Below, piece after piece: positions 1 to 9,075 of a DNA stretch of 64,000 bases. The stretch covers positions 1 to 64,000 of the forward strand of contig NZ_MZMV01000030.1 of NCBI RefSeq assembly GCF_002210435.1, read 5' to 3'. The stretch's first letter is position 1. Every line of letters starts with the position of its first letter. Under the pieces are notes generated by a model, which saw only the letters and a list, made by a program, of their open reading frames with translations, was not told the origin of the DNA and made no database searches. The stretch is from Micromonospora wenchangensis (lineage in GTDB: Bacteria > Actinomycetota > Actinomycetes > Mycobacteriales > Micromonosporaceae). A program made the translations under genes and the position numbers.

Positions 1-323
1 TGCTGCTCCCCGCGCACGCGGGGGTGATCCCGCCTGCACCAGCAGACCATGACCGAGCGTCGTCTGCTCCCCGCGCACGCGGGGGTGATCCGATGGCGAT
101 GCAGCTCGCCGACTACAGCCGGGGCTGCTCCCCGCGCACGGGGGTGATCCGGTTCTGTCCGCTGATGAAGGCCGGAGGCGTTCTGCTCCCCGCGCACGCG
201 GGGGTGATCCCACCGGTGATGCGTACGTGCGGGACGGCGAACACTGCTCCCCGCGCACCCAGGGGTGATTCCACCTCGGACAGCAGCGCCGGCCGCAGGT
301 GGTCCTGTTCCCCGCCCTCCGCC
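1..323 (+). CRISPR. Type I-E CRISPR array, trailer end (partial, runs off the left edge)
   Basis: Five clear 28-bp repeats begin at 3, 64, 125, 183 and 244, with a decayed sixth at about 305. They share the core CTGCTCCCCGCGCAC followed by GGGGGTGATCC, the hairpin-forming type I-E repeat of actinomycetes. Spacers are 32-33 nt (31-63, 92-124, 151-182, 211-243, 272-304) and unrelated by eye. The repeat at 125 lacks a CG pair, the one at 244 has CCA in place of GCG plus an extra T, and the one at about 305 keeps only its first half. Decay toward the right, and the repeat orientation, put the leader to the left outside the window. The only cas genes seen are about 25 kb away on the same strand and are also type I-E, so they could process this array. 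That link is inference. Confidence 0.95.
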
Positions 324-358
324 AGAACTACCGGATATGTCGGCAGGTACTGACGACG

Positions 359-379
359 GTTCCGACAAAGTTCTGACAA
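359..379. promoter_or_regulatory. Tandem 10-bp direct repeats, possible operator
   Basis: GTTCCGACAA (359-368) and GTTCTGACAA (370-379) repeat with an 11-bp period, about one helical turn, between the CRISPR trailer and the XRE regulator that starts at 543. A pair like this could be a site for that regulator or part of its promoter. No clear -10/-35 pair was recognised. The call rests only on repetition and position. Confidence 0.3.
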
Positions 380-542
380 GGTATCCAACTATCGAGCCGC
401 ACCAAGCCGGACAATGACACGACGGTGTCGGCCGGTCGTCAGTCGCACGTTGACGACGTCGCTCAGGGCGAGGCTGGTCGTAGGCGGCAAGTACCGTCTC
501 TGCACGCATCGCCGCTTGCAAGACGATCGGGGGTCAACAGCG

Positions 543-1895
543 ATGGTTGTCAGCGATGAGATCAGGGCAGCTCAACGCGTACTCGGTCATCAACTCGCTC
601 AGATGCGTAAGGCTGCCGGTCACACTCAGCATGATTTTGCGCGGCTCGTGCGGTATGGGCGCAGCTCCGTAGCCAACACTGAGACCGGCCACCAACGCCC
701 CGACCGTACGTTCTGGACGCGCTGCGACGAAATCCTGCAAACCGGGGGCGTGCTCGCCACGGAGTACGACAAGATCACTACGCTGATCCGTCAGCGTCAC
801 CGCTCATCAGCTATCCAAGGGACGCGTACAACGTCGCTACCGAGGCCGGACATGGACGTCGGAGCTAGCTCCGACGTCGTAGCTGCTGGCGCTGTCCTGT
901 GGGAGGGTGAGGACAGCATAGAGGCCCGCCGGTTGGCGTTGAGGTCTTCCACCGACGATGTCCGCTTGGCGTACCTGGAGGAAGAAGTCCGTCATGCGGT
1001 CGCCGACAACGAGCGACTCTCCCCTGGGGTCCTCCTGGCGCGGATTAAGCCGCTACGCGTCTATGTGGATCAGCTCATGGCGGGAAGTCAGCATCCACCC
1101 CAACGTGCGCGGCTCTACACCGCTGCCGCTTACCTTTCCGGTCTGCTCGGTGCCCTCACACTGGATCTCGGCGCGTTCAGGGTCGCGCAGGCCTACGCCG
1201 CTGAGGCATTCGACCTTGCCGATGCCGCGCAGCAGGCTGACGTTCAAGCATGGGCGCGGGCGACCCAGAGCCTGATCGCCTACTACGGCGGTAACTACCA
1301 CGACGCGCTGGCCTACGCCCAGGACGGTCTACGCCGCGCTGGCACCAGCCCTCATCGCATCCGCCTCACGATCAACGGTCAAGCCCGCGCCCTCGCCCGA
1401 CTCGGTGATCAACGCGGTGTCGACCAGGCCGTCGATCACGCATTCACGATGCTGTCCGACTACCCAAGCAGCCCACCGGTCAGCGAGAGCCTCACCCTCG
1501 GCCCGTACTGCCATGCCAGGACGGCGGCCAACGCAGCAACCGCCTACCTGGCCCTTGGTCGTACCGCAGGCGTCACCAACCACCTCACGAGCGCCATCAC
1601 CGCATTCGACGCCGCAGGACTTGCCGGACCACAGGCACTCAGCCGCCTCGACCTGGCCACCGCGCACCTACAGCGCCCGGACCCCGACCCCGACCAGGCA
1701 GCCGACCTGGCGGTAGAAGCGCTGACCCTCACGGCGGAGCAGCGGTTCGAATCGGTACACCAACGCGCCCGGCAGTTCCTCACTGCCTCCCAGGAGTACA
1801 CCCACCGCCCGCCCTTGCGACACGTTGCGGAGCTACTCGCCGACCGCACGCAGATAGGTGCTGCAACGCCGTCCGACTTACCATCGCTGCCATGA
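543..1895 (+). CDS. XRE-family transcriptional regulator with TPR-like C-terminal region
   Basis: A 450-residue protein. The N-terminus (about 10-75) is a helix-turn-helix of the XRE type (QLAQMRKAAGHTQHDFARLV, then SSVANTETG). The remainder is alpha-helical and Ala/Leu-rich, with TPR-like pairs such as AQAYAAEAFDLADAAQQADV and YHDALAYAQDGLRRAG. This is the usual layout of large actinomycete XRE regulators, whose targets are mostly unknown. The ATG at 543 is chosen because the HTH starts directly after it; the frame is open further up to 414 but that part has no domain character. The stop overlaps the next gene's ATG (ATGA), so the two are probably co-translated. It probably binds DNA; the signal sensed is unknown. 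Confidence 0.82.
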   Translation: MVVSDEIRAAQRVLGHQLAQMRKAAGHTQHDFARLVRYGRSSVANTETGHQRPDRTFWTRCDEILQTGGVLATEYDKITTLIRQRHRSSAIQGTRTTSLPRPDMDVGASSDVVAAGAVLWEGEDSIEARRLALRSSTDDVRLAYLEEEVRHAVADNERLSPGVLLARIKPLRVYVDQLMAGSQHPPQRARLYTAAAYLSGLLGALTLDLGAFRVAQAYAAEAFDLADAAQQADVQAWARATQSLIAYYGGNYHDALAYAQDGLRRAGTSPHRIRLTINGQARALARLGDQRGVDQAVDHAFTMLSDYPSSPPVSESLTLGPYCHARTAANAATAYLALGRTAGVTNHLTSAITAFDAAGLAGPQALSRLDLATAHLQRPDPDPDQAADLAVEALTLTAEQRFESVHQRARQFLTASQEYTHRPPLRHVAELLADRTQIGAATPSDLPSLP

Positions 1896-2560
1896 GCAGT
1901 CAGGAACTCACCAGCTTGCACCAACGCTGGACCGCCTACCAGGCTCTCCCCAGGCTGACCGACCACTGGTACTGGCGCCCTGGCTGGCGAACCGACCGCC
2001 AGTTCTACACCTGGCACCTGACGTTCGAACACCAACCCGAACTCCACCGTCTCGTCACCGACCTTCACCAGCATCTGGTCTTACCCGGACTGGACCTGGT
2101 CCCGCTCAACGGCTTACACCTGACCATGCAGGGCATCGGCTTCACCGATGAGGTCACCGACGCCGATGTCCATGCGATCGTCGCCGAAGCGCGCCGACGC
2201 TGTGCCGTCCTGCCGCCACTGGAGTTGACGTTAGGCCCCGTCGACCCGGACGCCGAAGGGGTCGGTCTGCTCGTCCAGCCATGGGACCGCGTGGAGCGTC
2301 TCCGTGTCACCCTCCGCGCCGCCATAGGCGCGGTCTGGCCTGCTGTTCCCGAATCCGCAGACGGATTCCGGCCCCACGTCACCATCGCCTACAGCGGCTC
2401 ACCGGCACCGACCGAACCGATCCGTTCCCAACTGGCCAACCTCCGCGACCGACCTCCGGCCAGGGTGACGCTCAACGAGGTGTCGTTGATCGCCCTACGC
2501 CGCGACGACCACACCTACCGATGGACGACGGTCGCCACTGCACCTCTCAGCGGCATCTAA
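1892..2560 (+). CDS. 2'-5' RNA ligase / 2H phosphoesterase superfamily protein
   Basis: A 222-residue protein with the two HxT/S-type motifs of the 2H phosphoesterase fold: HLTM (in GLHLTMQGIGF, about residue 73) and HVTI (in FRPHVTIAYS, about residue 164). Family members cleave or form 2',5' or cyclic phosphodiester bonds in RNA or nucleotides. Both catalytic His motifs are intact, so activity is plausible, but the substrate is unknown. It overlaps the upstream XRE regulator by four bases and is followed by a hairpin at 2590-2617, making a two-gene operon. Confidence 0.8.
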   Translation: MSSQELTSLHQRWTAYQALPRLTDHWYWRPGWRTDRQFYTWHLTFEHQPELHRLVTDLHQHLVLPGLDLVPLNGLHLTMQGIGFTDEVTDADVHAIVAEARRRCAVLPPLELTLGPVDPDAEGVGLLVQPWDRVERLRVTLRAAIGAVWPAVPESADGFRPHVTIAYSGSPAPTEPIRSQLANLRDRPPARVTLNEVSLIALRRDDHTYRWTTVATAPLSGI

Positions 2561-2589
2561 TCCACCAGCAGGTAACTGCTTCCGGCCGA

Positions 2590-2617
2590 GGACTCTCCGT
2601 CCGACGAAAGAGAGTCC
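2590..2617 (+). terminator. Candidate terminator hairpin
   Basis: GGACTCTC (2590-2597) and GAGAGTCC (2610-2617) form a perfect 8-bp stem with a 12-nt loop, 30 bases after the stop of the 2H phosphoesterase gene. There is no T-run, as is common in high-GC actinomycetes. Confidence 0.5.
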
Positions 2618-3686
2618 CCATCGCGCAGCCCGGGGCATGGGATGAGCGGCGGGCAAGCGCCGAGCGCGAACCCCGCTTGCACTCGCCTCTCGTCGGAGGA
2701 CCATCGCCACTCATCAACGCCGCGAAGGTGGGCAACGGAGCTGCGGGGCGACGAAGCTCGCCCATGCGCCGCCGCCTACCATCGACCTCCCGTGGCGTCT
2801 CCAAGCTGCACCCTTTTACGCGGACTGATCAGCCCGTCGGTCAGATGCGAGACCTATTCGCCAATCGGCACTAATTCCCGCGAAGGCTTCCTCGAATCCA
2901 GGCGTCGGTGCCTGCCGATTGCCCTGGATGTCGGAAGCAGTGACATCCACTTTTGATAGCCTGCCGACACAGGCGACAATCTCCCGCACACGCACTTCCG
3001 ACGCTTGCCGAATCAAGGGTGGGCAAGATTGTCGTCTAATTGTCAGATCTACGCAAGGGTACTTACCGACACCGACGGCAATCGCCTTTAGTCGTCCTAT
3101 CTCCGCAGATGATTAAGCCGCAGCACGACAGTGATGTGATGCGAGAAAGTCTCGCGGAGGATGACTACGCCATTCGCTGAATTACCGGAGGGGACTGTCG
3201 TGCCTGTTGCTCGGAGCCCTGCCCACCTGCTGCTGATCCACCGTTGGCAACGGTGGCCATCGCCGACTGAGGCATAGCGTCGACGAGCAACCAGGCGCGC
3301 AGTACAGATGTCTACACTCGCTGGTAGCTATCGCGGTGACCCCCGAGACCGCCGGATCGCGGAAGGGTTGGTAGTCGATCCGGCAGGTGGTCTCGACGGC
3401 CTTGCCGATCAGTTGCCATCTCCGATCGGGTGATGAACGTCTGCCGGCAGCGCCACGACGAATCGATGTCCCGGATTCCGTTTCCCCGCAAGCCGCCGAA
3501 CCACTCAACGACTCTTCTCTGCGGGCTACCCGACCCACGCAGGACGCTGATACCCCATCAGAGAGCGGCGATCGAACTCGTATCGCCTCCCGACTGATTA
3601 GCCAATCTGAATTTCCTCGGTAAGGCGTACGCCTGAGATCCCGCTGGAAACATAGACGCGGCCAGGACGGCCGGAGAGGACTCGTT
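2618..3686. other. 1.07 kb gene-poor region with a perfect palindrome
   Basis: No convincing coding sequence is seen on either strand; open frames here are short and lack domain character. By eye the GC content is lower than in the flanking genes. A perfect 9-bp inverted repeat with a one-base centre (CCACCGTTG G CAACGGTGG) sits at 3238-3256. A GTG with a GGAGGGG-like upstream sequence at about 3200 opens a frame of only about 25 codons. The last part must hold the promoter of the signalling operon starting at 3687. Confidence 0.45.
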
Positions 3687-5966
3687 GTGCCTGTTGTCAG
3701 GCGGCTTGCGTTGCTGTTGGTGGTGCCGCTGGTGGCGACCGTCCTGTTTGCGGCGTGGGGGGTGGCGTCGACGGGGCAGCGGGCGCGGGCTGCTGATCGG
3801 CTTCAGGCGTTGGTGGCGGTGTCGGCCGTGTCGGGTGAGGTGGTCGACGAGTTGAGCCGGGAGCGCCAGATGGCGGCGCAGTTCCTGGCGGGTTCGTCCG
3901 CGAGCGTCGATCCGTTGCTGGCGCAGGTGGCCCGTACCGATCGGGTGGTCGCCGACTACCGGCAGCGGCGCGGCCGGTTCGGTGCCAGGGATGTCGAGGC
4001 GAGCCGGTTGTTCGCGGCCTTCGATGGGCAGCTCGGGCAGTTGCCGGCGCTGCGGGACCAGGTGCGGGCCCGGTCGGTGTCGCTGACCACGGTGCTGGTG
4101 CGTTACCGGGTGGCGGCCTCGCAGGGGTTGGCCGTACGGGAGGCCGTGGGACAGGTCGGTGGCGCGGACGCGCAGATCGCCGAGCAGCTCCGGGTGGCGG
4201 CAGCGTTGTCGCGGGCGTCGGAGTACGCGGGTGTCCAGCAGACCACGGTCCTGGCCGGCGATGGCGTGGTGGTGACGCAGGCGGCGCAGCGGGAGCTTGC
4301 CGCCGCCCGTGCCGGTTACGAGGAAGCGTTGCTGACGGTTGCCGACGGGGCGTCGGCGCGGTGGCGGTCATGGCTGGACCTTGCGTTGACCGGGCCGGGC
4401 GTGCTCGCCGCCCAGCGATTCGACGACGAGGTTTCCCGGGCGCGGGTGGGGTCGCGGTTGCGGGTCGACGCCGCCGACTGGGTGCGCGCCACCGGAGAGC
4501 GACGGGACCGGTTGCACGGTGTGCAGACCCGGGTGGACGCCGACATCGCCGCCGAGGTGTCCCGGCGGCGGGCCGCGCAGTGGGCGACGACGGCGGTGCT
4601 GACCGGTGCGGCGCTCACGTTGGTGGTCGTGGCGGGTGCGTTGACGGTGTGGCAGGGGCGGGCGTTGGCGCGGCGATTGCGGCGGGTCCGTGACGCGGTG
4701 ACCCGGGTGGCGTCGCGTGACCTGCCCGACCTGGTGCGGCGGGTCTCCGCCACCGATCCGGGCGATCCGTCCGGGATGCCGGCGGCCCCGCCCGCGCTCG
4801 CCCCGACCGGCCGTAGCCGTGACGAGATCGACGAGGTCACCGCCGCGTTCGACGCCCTCGCCCTGACCGTGTACGAGACGGCCGCCGATCTGGCGCGGCA
4901 GCGGTTGGTCGCGGCGGGTGCGGTGGAGGCGGTGGGCCGGCGGTGTCAGGGGATGGCGCACCTGCTGATGCGGGAGCTGGACCGGGCGGAACGCGACGAG
5001 GCCGACGAGAAGACGTTGGCGACGTTGTTCGCGGTGGACAACCTGGCCGCCCAGTTGCTGCACGCGACGCAGAGTCTGCTGGTGCTGTCGGGTCGTGCCC
5101 TCGGCTCGGTGCACCCGGAGCCGGTGGCGTTGGTGACCGTGGCGCAGGCCGCGTTGAGCCGGATCCGGGAGTACCGGCGGGTGGTGGTGGGGTCGGTCGA
5201 CGGGCGGGTGTCGGTGCCGCCGGCGTTGATCGACGACCTCGTGCACCTGCTGGCGTCGCTGCTGGACAACGCCACCCGCTACAGCCCCGGCGAGACGATC
5301 ATCAGTGGGCATCTGCTCGGCGACCAGGTGGTCGTGCAGGTCATCGACACCGGTGCGGGCATCACCCCCGACCTGATGGCCCGGTTGAACGCGGAACTGG
5401 CCGCGCCGGCCCCGATGATCGCCGTGGAGCACATCCGTCGGCAGGGCGTGGCGACGGTGGCGATGCTGGCCGCCGTACACGGGCTGCGGGTGCGGCTGGT
5501 GGCGGGCCAACCGCACGGGACGGTCGCAGTGGTGGAGATCCCCACCAGCGCGGTCCTGATCGCCGCACCACCACCGCCGGTGGTGCCGGCGTTGCCCGCC
5601 CGCCGCCCACGCGGCCACACCGTGGACGCCCCGACGCAGGCGCTGCCGCTGATCCCCGCCCCGCGCCTGCCGCTGGATCGGCAGTCGACCCCGGTCTACG
5701 AGGAGACGACCCGGCAGTCACCCGTGTCGCCGTGGTTCGTCGAGGGCGCCACCGTGCATCTGCCTCCCGCCGGGCCGGCCCCCTACGGCGCTGCCGCGAC
5801 GACCGTGAACGGCCTGCCCAAGCGGCAGCCGATGCGCACCCCCTTCGCCTCACCCACCGGGTCCGCCGGGCCGCCCAGTCGCCGCCCCGACGGGTTGGCG
5901 GGTACCGCGCGGGCGTACCAGCGGGGCCTGGGCCACCGATTTCCCCAGCCGAAGGAAGGCCAGTGA
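3687..5966 (+). CDS. Conservon-type sensor histidine kinase (CvnA-like, NIT-type sensor)
   Basis: A 759-residue membrane kinase. There is a transmembrane helix at about 8-28, a long helical extracytoplasmic sensor resembling the nitrate/nitrite-sensing (NIT) domain (about 40-295; VDELSRERQMAAQFLAGSS is typical), a second membrane helix at about 297-322, a HAMP-like linker, and a HATPase domain with N-box DNATRYSP (about 530) and G-box DTGAGI (about 557). The last 130 residues are a Pro-rich disordered tail. This matches CvnA of Streptomyces conservons, which signal through small proteins and a GTPase. Its stop overlaps the start of the roadblock gene. The GTG at 3687 sits just before the first membrane helix, with GGAGAGGA upstream. 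Confidence 0.85.
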   Translation: MPVVRRLALLLVVPLVATVLFAAWGVASTGQRARAADRLQALVAVSAVSGEVVDELSRERQMAAQFLAGSSASVDPLLAQVARTDRVVADYRQRRGRFGARDVEASRLFAAFDGQLGQLPALRDQVRARSVSLTTVLVRYRVAASQGLAVREAVGQVGGADAQIAEQLRVAAALSRASEYAGVQQTTVLAGDGVVVTQAAQRELAAARAGYEEALLTVADGASARWRSWLDLALTGPGVLAAQRFDDEVSRARVGSRLRVDAADWVRATGERRDRLHGVQTRVDADIAAEVSRRRAAQWATTAVLTGAALTLVVVAGALTVWQGRALARRLRRVRDAVTRVASRDLPDLVRRVSATDPGDPSGMPAAPPALAPTGRSRDEIDEVTAAFDALALTVYETAADLARQRLVAAGAVEAVGRRCQGMAHLLMRELDRAERDEADEKTLATLFAVDNLAAQLLHATQSLLVLSGRALGSVHPEPVALVTVAQAALSRIREYRRVVVGSVDGRVSVPPALIDDLVHLLASLLDNATRYSPGETIISGHLLGDQVVVQVIDTGAGITPDLMARLNAELAAPAPMIAVEHIRRQGVATVAMLAAVHGLRVRLVAGQPHGTVAVVEIPTSAVLIAAPPPPVVPALPARRPRGHTVDAPTQALPLIPAPRLPLDRQSTPVYEETTRQSPVSPWFVEGATVHLPPAGPAPYGAAATTVNGLPKRQPMRTPFASPTGSAGPPSRRPDGLAGTARAYQRGLGHRFPQPKEGQ

Positions 5967-6367
5967 TGAGTGATCTGAGTTATCTGCTGTCGAACAACCT
6001 GACCCGGGTGCCCGGAGTCAGCCAGGCCGTCGCGGTGTCCGTCGACGGGTTGTTGCTGGCCCGCACCGACGGCCTCAACCGGGCCGCCGCCGAACGGCTC
6101 GCGGCCGTGGCCGCCGGGCTACGCAGCCTGCTCAACGGGGCGGCCCGGGACTTCGGCGCGGGCGGGGTGCAGGGCACCATCGTCGACCTGGCCAGCGGCT
6201 ACCTGCTGTTGACCGCGCTCAGCGGCGGGGCGTCGTTGCTGACCCTGGTCACCCGCGAGGCGGACCTGGCGTTCGTGACCGAGGAACTGCACCGGTTCGC
6301 CGACCAGGTCGGCGACCAGCTCACCCCCGGCTTCCACACCACCCTGGTCGGGGCGGGACGCCGATGA
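5966..6367 (+). CDS. Roadblock/LC7 domain protein (CvnB-like)
   Basis: A 133-residue roadblock/LC7 protein (LSYLLSNNLTRVPGVSQAVA, then VDGLLLARTDGL). Family members bind or modulate small Ras-like GTPases, in line with the GTPase gene that follows. The ATG overlaps the kinase stop (TGATG), with GAAGGAAGG just upstream, and its own stop overlaps the next ATG. In conservons the second gene is this type. Confidence 0.88.
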   Translation: MSDLSYLLSNNLTRVPGVSQAVAVSVDGLLLARTDGLNRAAAERLAAVAAGLRSLLNGAARDFGAGGVQGTIVDLASGYLLLTALSGGASLLTLVTREADLAFVTEELHRFADQVGDQLTPGFHTTLVGAGRR

Positions 6368-6969
6368 CATCCGCACCCGCCCTCCCCCGCCCTGCCCCTG
6401 CGGTGGCACCGCCGCAGGGAGTGAAGATCGTGCTGACCGGCCCGTTCGGGGTGGGCAAGACGACGCTGGTCGGCGCGGTGTCCGACATCGCCCCGGTCAC
6501 CACCGAGGTCCGCATGTCGGCAGCCGCCGCCGAGGACGTCTCCCATACCCCGGCCAAGACCACCACGACGGTGGCGATGGACTTCGGCCGCCTCGACGTC
6601 AACGGGGTGACCGTCTACGTCTACGGCACCCCGGGCCAGGAGCGGTTCTGGTTCATGTGGGACGCCATCGTCCGGGGTGCCGCCGGGTCGGTGGTCCTGG
6701 TCGACACCCGCCGGCTGGCCGACTCGTTCCGGCACCTCGACTACGTCGAACACGCCCGGCTGCCGTTCGTGGTGGCCGTCAACGACTTCACCGACGCCGA
6801 CACCTACCCGCCCTCGGCCATCCGCGACGCCCTGACCCTCGGTCCGGACGTGCCGATCGTCGACATCGACGCCCGGGACCGCGACAGCGTCCGCCGGCTG
6901 CTCATCACCCTCATCGAACACGTCCTCACCCGCACCCGGCCCGCCCTTTCTGAAGGAGCACCACGATGA
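6364..6969 (+). CDS. Conservon-type small GTPase (CvnD-like ATP/GTP-binding protein)
   Basis: A 201-residue Ras-like GTPase. G1 is GPFGVGKTT (about residue 26), G3 is TPGQER (about 90), and the G4 position reads VNDFTDAD instead of the usual NKxD. This is the CvnD family of actinomycete conservons. The DUF742 gene (CvnC) that normally lies between the roadblock and GTPase genes is absent, because the GTPase ATG overlaps the roadblock stop directly. Its stop overlaps the ABC transporter lipoprotein start, tying signalling and transport into one operon. Confidence 0.88.
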   Translation: MTSAPALPRPAPAVAPPQGVKIVLTGPFGVGKTTLVGAVSDIAPVTTEVRMSAAAAEDVSHTPAKTTTTVAMDFGRLDVNGVTVYVYGTPGQERFWFMWDAIVRGAAGSVVLVDTRRLADSFRHLDYVEHARLPFVVAVNDFTDADTYPPSAIRDALTLGPDVPIVDIDARDRDSVRRLLITLIEHVLTRTRPALSEGAPR

Positions 6970-8180
6970 CCCGTCTCCGTAGCCGGCTACGACGCGGACT
7001 CGCCTCGGCGACCGCCGCCGCCGCTCTGCTGACCGCCGCCGCCTGTGCCGGCGCCCCTGCCGACCCGGACGCCGTGCGCATCGGACTGCTGGTGTCGCTG
7101 TCGGGCACGTATGCCACCGTCGGGCAGGACATGCAGGCCGGCTTCCGCCTCTACCTCGACTCCCACGGTGGTCGGCTCGGCGGCCGGAAGGTCGACCTGG
7201 TGGTGGGCGACGAGGGTGACGGCCCGGCCACCGCCGTTCCGGCCGCGCAGAAACTCCTCGAACGCGACCGGGTGGTTGCCCTGACCGGCCTCGTCGGCGG
7301 GGCGACCGTCGACAAGGTGCAGGTTCTCACCACCGCCCGGAAGGTTCCCCTGCTCGGCGCGAACGCCCGCCCGGCGTTCACCTCGGAGGGCGGCAAGCCC
7401 CGGGATCTGACCTACACGTGGCACACCTCCTACAACTCCGACGAGCCGGGCATCGCCATCGCCGACCACGTCAAATCCCAGGTCGGCGACGGCGCCGTCT
7501 ACGCGATCGGCCCCGACTACCAGGGCGGCTGGGACGAGCTGCGCGGCTTCACCGACACGTTCACCCGCCTCGGTGGGAAACTCGCCAACCCCGACGGGAA
7601 GGCGCTGTTCACGCCGTTCCCGGCCACGGAGAACTTCCTGCCCTACCTCAACAAGGCCGCCGAGACGAAACCGGAAGCCGTCTACACGTTCTACGCCGGG
7701 GCGGCGGCGGTGGCGTTCGTCAAGCAGTACGCCCAGTCCGACCTCAAGGACGTGCCGCTCTACGCCGCCGGGTTCCTCACCGAAGGATCGGTCCTCACCG
7801 CGCAGGGCCCGGCCGCCACCGGCATCCGCAATGTCCTCAACTACAGCCCCACCCTGTCCAACGCCGCCAACCAGGCGTTCATCGCCGCCTGGTCCGCCGC
7901 CGGGAACTCCAGCCCACCGACCACCTTCGCGATGGCCTCCTACGACGCCGCCGCCGTCCTCGACCGCGCCCTCGCCGGGGTGGCCGGGGACGTGACCGGC
8001 CCGAAACTCAACGAAGCGATCGGGAAGGTCGGCCGGGTCACCAGCCCACGCGGGGACTGGCAGTTCGAACCAACCGAACACCGACCGGTGCAGCGCTGGT
8101 ACCTGCGCGAGGTCCGCGCCGACGGCCCGGTGCTGTCCAACGTTCTGGTGCAGGACCTCACCACCCTGCCCGCCACCTGA
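6966..8180 (+). CDS. ABC transporter substrate-binding lipoprotein, branched-chain amino acid type
   Basis: A 404-residue type I periplasmic-binding protein of the LivJ/LivK/urea-binding class. A signal peptide with a lipobox-like end (LLTAAAC, Cys at about residue 27) anchors it to the outer face of the membrane. The mature part begins DPDAVRIGLLVSLSGTYATVGQDM, the hallmark opening of the family, followed by KVDLVVGDEGDGPATAV. It should capture the solute for the two permeases downstream. The substrate cannot be read from sequence; amino acids, amides and urea are all known for the family. The start overlaps the GTPase stop. Confidence 0.88.
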   Translation: MTRLRSRLRRGLASATAAAALLTAAACAGAPADPDAVRIGLLVSLSGTYATVGQDMQAGFRLYLDSHGGRLGGRKVDLVVGDEGDGPATAVPAAQKLLERDRVVALTGLVGGATVDKVQVLTTARKVPLLGANARPAFTSEGGKPRDLTYTWHTSYNSDEPGIAIADHVKSQVGDGAVYAIGPDYQGGWDELRGFTDTFTRLGGKLANPDGKALFTPFPATENFLPYLNKAAETKPEAVYTFYAGAAAVAFVKQYAQSDLKDVPLYAAGFLTEGSVLTAQGPAATGIRNVLNYSPTLSNAANQAFIAAWSAAGNSSPPTTFAMASYDAAAVLDRALAGVAGDVTGPKLNEAIGKVGRVTSPRGDWQFEPTEHRPVQRWYLREVRADGPVLSNVLVQDLTTLPAT

Positions 8181-8214
8181 CCCCACCAACTCTCGGAAAG
8201 GGGGTGCGGTCCGG

Positions 8215-9075
8215 ATGGACACCTACCTGATCCCTGGCCTCGACGGCATCGCCTACGGGCTGCTCCTGGCCATCGCCGCCGCCGGACTGACCCTCGCCTT
8301 CGGCGCAGGCGGCGTACTCAACCTCGCCCACGGCACCCTCATCGCCGCCGGCGGCTACGTCGCCGCCACCACCAGCACCGGCACTTGGCCCAGCCTCGCC
8401 GCGGCCGTCACCGCCGCGACGGTGGTCGGCGCGGCCGGCGGCGGTGTGCTCGCCGCCGCCACCGCCCGGCTGCGCGGCCGAGGCCACCTCGACCAGGCAC
8501 TACTCACCTTCGGTATCGCCCTCATCGGCGCAGACCTACTCACCACCGTCTTCGGCGCGGACATCCGACGCCCCCGACTACCCGCCGCCCTGGACACCAC
8601 CCTGACCATCGCCGGCCACCCCTACCCGGCCGACCGACTCGCGGCCCTCACCGCCGCCGTCATCATCACCACCATCGGGTACGCGGTGCTGCACCGCACC
8701 CGCGCCGGGCGGCTCATCCGCGCCACCGTCGACGACCGGCACATGGTCGCCGGCATCGGCGTCAACCCCCGCGCCGTCGACACCACCGTCCTCGTCGTCT
8801 CCGGTGCCCTAGCCGGTCTCGCCGGTGCCCTCTGCACGCCGATCCTCGGCGTCGGACCCGCCACCGCGCCGACGACACTGTTGCTGTCCCTGGTCATCGT
8901 CGTCTGCGGCGGCCTCGGATCAGTCCCCGGCGCGGTGGTCGCCGCGATCGGCGTCGGCCTGGTCCAGACCATCGGCGTGATCACCATCCCCGCCCTCGCC
9001 CCGTACCTCCTGCTCAGCGCGATGGCCCTGCTCCTGCTCACCCGCCGCCGGCCCCTGCCCGGGATGCCCGGATGA
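8215..9075 (+). CDS. Branched-chain amino acid-type ABC permease (LivH-like)
   Basis: A 286-residue polytopic membrane protein with about eight hydrophobic segments. The N-terminal GLDGIAYGLLLAIAAAGLTLAFGAGGVLNLAHG stretch (split here by eye into two halves) is the conserved start of LivH permeases, and a GxGxN-like signature (GIGVNPRAVD, about residue 180) faces the ATPase in this family. It follows the lipoprotein by 34 bases and its stop overlaps the next permease's ATG (ATGA). Confidence 0.87.
   Translation: MDTYLIPGLDGIAYGLLLAIAAAGLTLAFGAGGVLNLAHGTLIAAGGYVAATTSTGTWPSLAAAVTAATVVGAAGGGVLAAATARLRGRGHLDQALLTFGIALIGADLLTTVFGADIRRPRLPAALDTTLTIAGHPYPADRLAALTAAVIITTIGYAVLHRTRAGRLIRATVDDRHMVAGIGVNPRAVDTTVLVVSGALAGLAGALCTPILGVGPATAPTTLLLSLVIVVCGGLGSVPGAVVAAIGVGLVQTIGVITIPALAPYLLLSAMALLLLTRRRPLPGMPG

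Noticed and set aside
3199-3276. GTG with a GGAGGGG-like site resembling the start of the sensor kinase
   Set aside because: The frame stops after about 25 codons, and the likeness is limited to a short GTGCCTGTTG string.
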